The notes under the pieces: model-generated
Told to the model about the DNA's origin: nothing
Database searches by the model: none
What the model saw: only the letters and a program-made list of their open reading frames with translations
Source of the DNA: an uncultured Porphyromonadaceae bacterium
GTDB taxonomy: Bacteria; Bacteroidota; Bacteroidia; Bacteroidales; Muribaculaceae
Length of the DNA: 7,133 nucleotides
Assembly: GCA_902475285.1 (NCBI GenBank)
Contig: CABRZA010000128.1
Span: 1 to 7,133 of the forward strand
Direction: 5' to 3'
Made by a program: the position numbers and the translations under genes
Shown: positions 6,245 through 7,133 of the stretch, piece by piece
Position numbering within the stretch: position 1 is the stretch's first letter
Layout: each line of letters starts with the position of its first letter

Positions 6245-6937
6245 TTATTCAACGGAGCGTCGCGAGCCGGCCATGGCGGCCCAGCAGAGGACTGCGAGAA
6301 CGGCACCGACAACGGGTCCGACAATCATAATCCAGAAGTCGCCCCACGCAGCGGGACAGAATACGGCGGGTCCGAAGCTGCGGGCAGGGTTCACCGAGCA
6401 GTTGTCGACGGGAATGCCGACAATGTTTACCAGGCCGAGAGCAAGGCCGATGGCGAGGCCGGCGAATTTACCGAAGCCTTTGGAGGCGTCGGTGGCACCG
6501 AGCACAACGAGGACGAAGAAGAAAGTGAGGAGGCCTTCGGCAAGAAGTGCCATGCCGGCGGTTGCGCCTGGCTGTAGGACGTTGGTGGCGAGATAATAGT
6601 CGGGAGCCGTGGTGCCGCCGAAGTTAAAGTCGGGCGCAAGGTAGATGAAGGCGTAGAGGAGTCCGGCGCCGACGGTGGCACCGAGGAGCTGCGAGACGAT
6701 GTATCCGACACATTCCTTGCCACTCATACGTCCGGCGAGGAAAACGGCCAGCGACACGGCGGGGTTGACGTGGCAACCGGAGATGTTACCCAGGCAGTAG
6801 CACAGGCAAACCAGGACAAGGCCGAAACACAGGCCGATGCCAAGACCGCCTATCGAGGGGCCGGCGAGGACGGCACTACCGCATGCGAGGAGAACGAGAA
6901 ACATCGTTCCGACGCCTTCTGCAATCAATTTTTTCAT
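6245..6937 (-). CDS. aqpZ: Aquaporin of the MIP family, AqpZ-like, with altered selectivity filter (230 aa)
   Basis: Inner-membrane channel of six helices and two half-helices, expected to form tetramers. Both signature loops are intact: HVNPAV with NPA at 58-60, and SVNPARSFGPAVF with NPA at 183-185. Length equals E. coli AqpZ (231 aa), and the N-terminus MKKLIAEGVGTMFLV is typical of the family. Hand alignment to AqpZ gives selectivity-filter residues Phe38, Asn171, Cys180 and Arg186, where AqpZ has Phe, His, Thr and Arg. The missing histidine makes strict water selectivity uncertain, while Phe38 argues against a classic glycerol channel. The frame also opens with a TTG two codons upstream (6941-6943). 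The ATG at 6935-6937 is preferred because MKKLIAE is the usual family start. It is the first gene of a probable two-gene unit with the flavin reductase gene. No clear promoter was identified upstream. Confidence 0.93.
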   Translation of the reverse strand: MKKLIAEGVGTMFLVLLACGSAVLAGPSIGGLGIGLCFGLVLVCLCYCLGNISGCHVNPAVSLAVFLAGRMSGKECVGYIVSQLLGATVGAGLLYAFIYLAPDFNFGGTTAPDYYLATNVLQPGATAGMALLAEGLLTFFFVLVVLGATDASKGFGKFAGLAIGLALGLVNIVGIPVDNCSVNPARSFGPAVFCPAAWGDFWIMIVGPVVGAVLAVLCWAAMAGSRRSVE

Positions 6938-7133
6938 ACTCAATTAAAGTTCAATTATAGGGTGAAACGTCAATACTTTCGGAGCGGTGGCGCATGAGGC
7001 GCGTACTATTTTTCAACAAGGGCCAGAACGGTTTGTTTTTTTAATAGTCATGAAAATTTCGTCTAATGTAAAGCAAATAATCAATCCGTGCAACAAAACA
7101 TGCCCAAAAACATAAATAATATGAACAAAAGAT
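6938..7133. other. AT-rich gene-free upstream region of the aquaporin gene
   Basis: No credible gene is seen in these 196 bases, which are much more AT-rich than the coding part, especially beyond 7015. On the minus strand the best -7-like match near the aquaporin start is TATAATTG (6952-6959), one base off the Bacteroidota consensus, but it has no TTTG at the right distance; ATTATTTGC further upstream (7074-7082) is also imperfect. An ATG on the plus strand at 7121, followed by AACAAAAGA (Asn-Lys-Arg), could begin a divergent gene running out of the window, but four codons cannot prove it. The region probably holds the aquaporin promoter and perhaps a divergent one. Confidence 0.5.

Noticed and set aside
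6938..6943. TTG start two codons upstream of the aquaporin ATG
   Set aside because: The ATG giving MKKLIAE matches the usual start of AqpZ-type proteins; a TTG start is unnecessary.
6952..6959. TATAATTG as the aquaporin promoter -7 element
   Set aside because: One mismatch to the consensus and no TTTG element 19-21 bases upstream; too weak to call.

Overview
All six supported genes lie on the minus strand. The window reads as a GC-rich stretch of chromosome from an anaerobic member of the Bacteroidota, probably Bacteroidales. Three things point there. The only clear promoter has the Bacteroidota form (TTTG, 20 bp, TATCTTTGC). No gene has a recognisable Shine-Dalgarno sequence. The protein set (NhaC-family antiporter, RsmF-like methyltransferase with its C-terminal domains, flavin reductase-rubredoxin fusion) is typical of gut Bacteroidales. 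Genus cannot be fixed from the sequence alone.

Right part (about 5525-7133), in transcription order: a gene-free, AT-rich upstream region; an AqpZ-like aquaporin (6245-6937); 22 bp later a flavin reductase with a C-terminal rubredoxin domain (5575-6222); then a strong intrinsic terminator (5525-5553). This is a two-gene unit combining a channel for water or small solutes with a flavin/iron electron-transfer protein of the kind that feeds oxygen, NO or peroxide reduction in anaerobes.

Left part (116-5520): the promoter begins 4 bp beyond the terminator's T-tract and drives a four-gene, tightly packed operon: a small PD-(D/E)XK nuclease (4730-5470), an RsmF-like RNA cytosine-C5 methyltransferase (3282-4733), an MsbA-like ABC exporter half-transporter (1438-3285) and an NhaC-family Na+/H+ antiporter (116-1429). 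The first two junctions are 4-base ATGA overlaps and the third is an 8-base gap, so translational coupling is likely. The functions (DNA, RNA, lipid or drug export, ion homeostasis) do not form an obvious pathway; this looks like a housekeeping operon.

Three apparent open frames are longer than the real genes. The antiporter, nuclease and aquaporin were trimmed to starts at 1429, 5470 and 6937. No tRNA, rRNA, CRISPR array, insertion sequence or phage gene was seen. I found no convincing new multi-gene system. The points most worth a second look are the altered selectivity filter of the aquaporin, the uncharacterised nuclease leading the operon, and the compact terminator-promoter junction.
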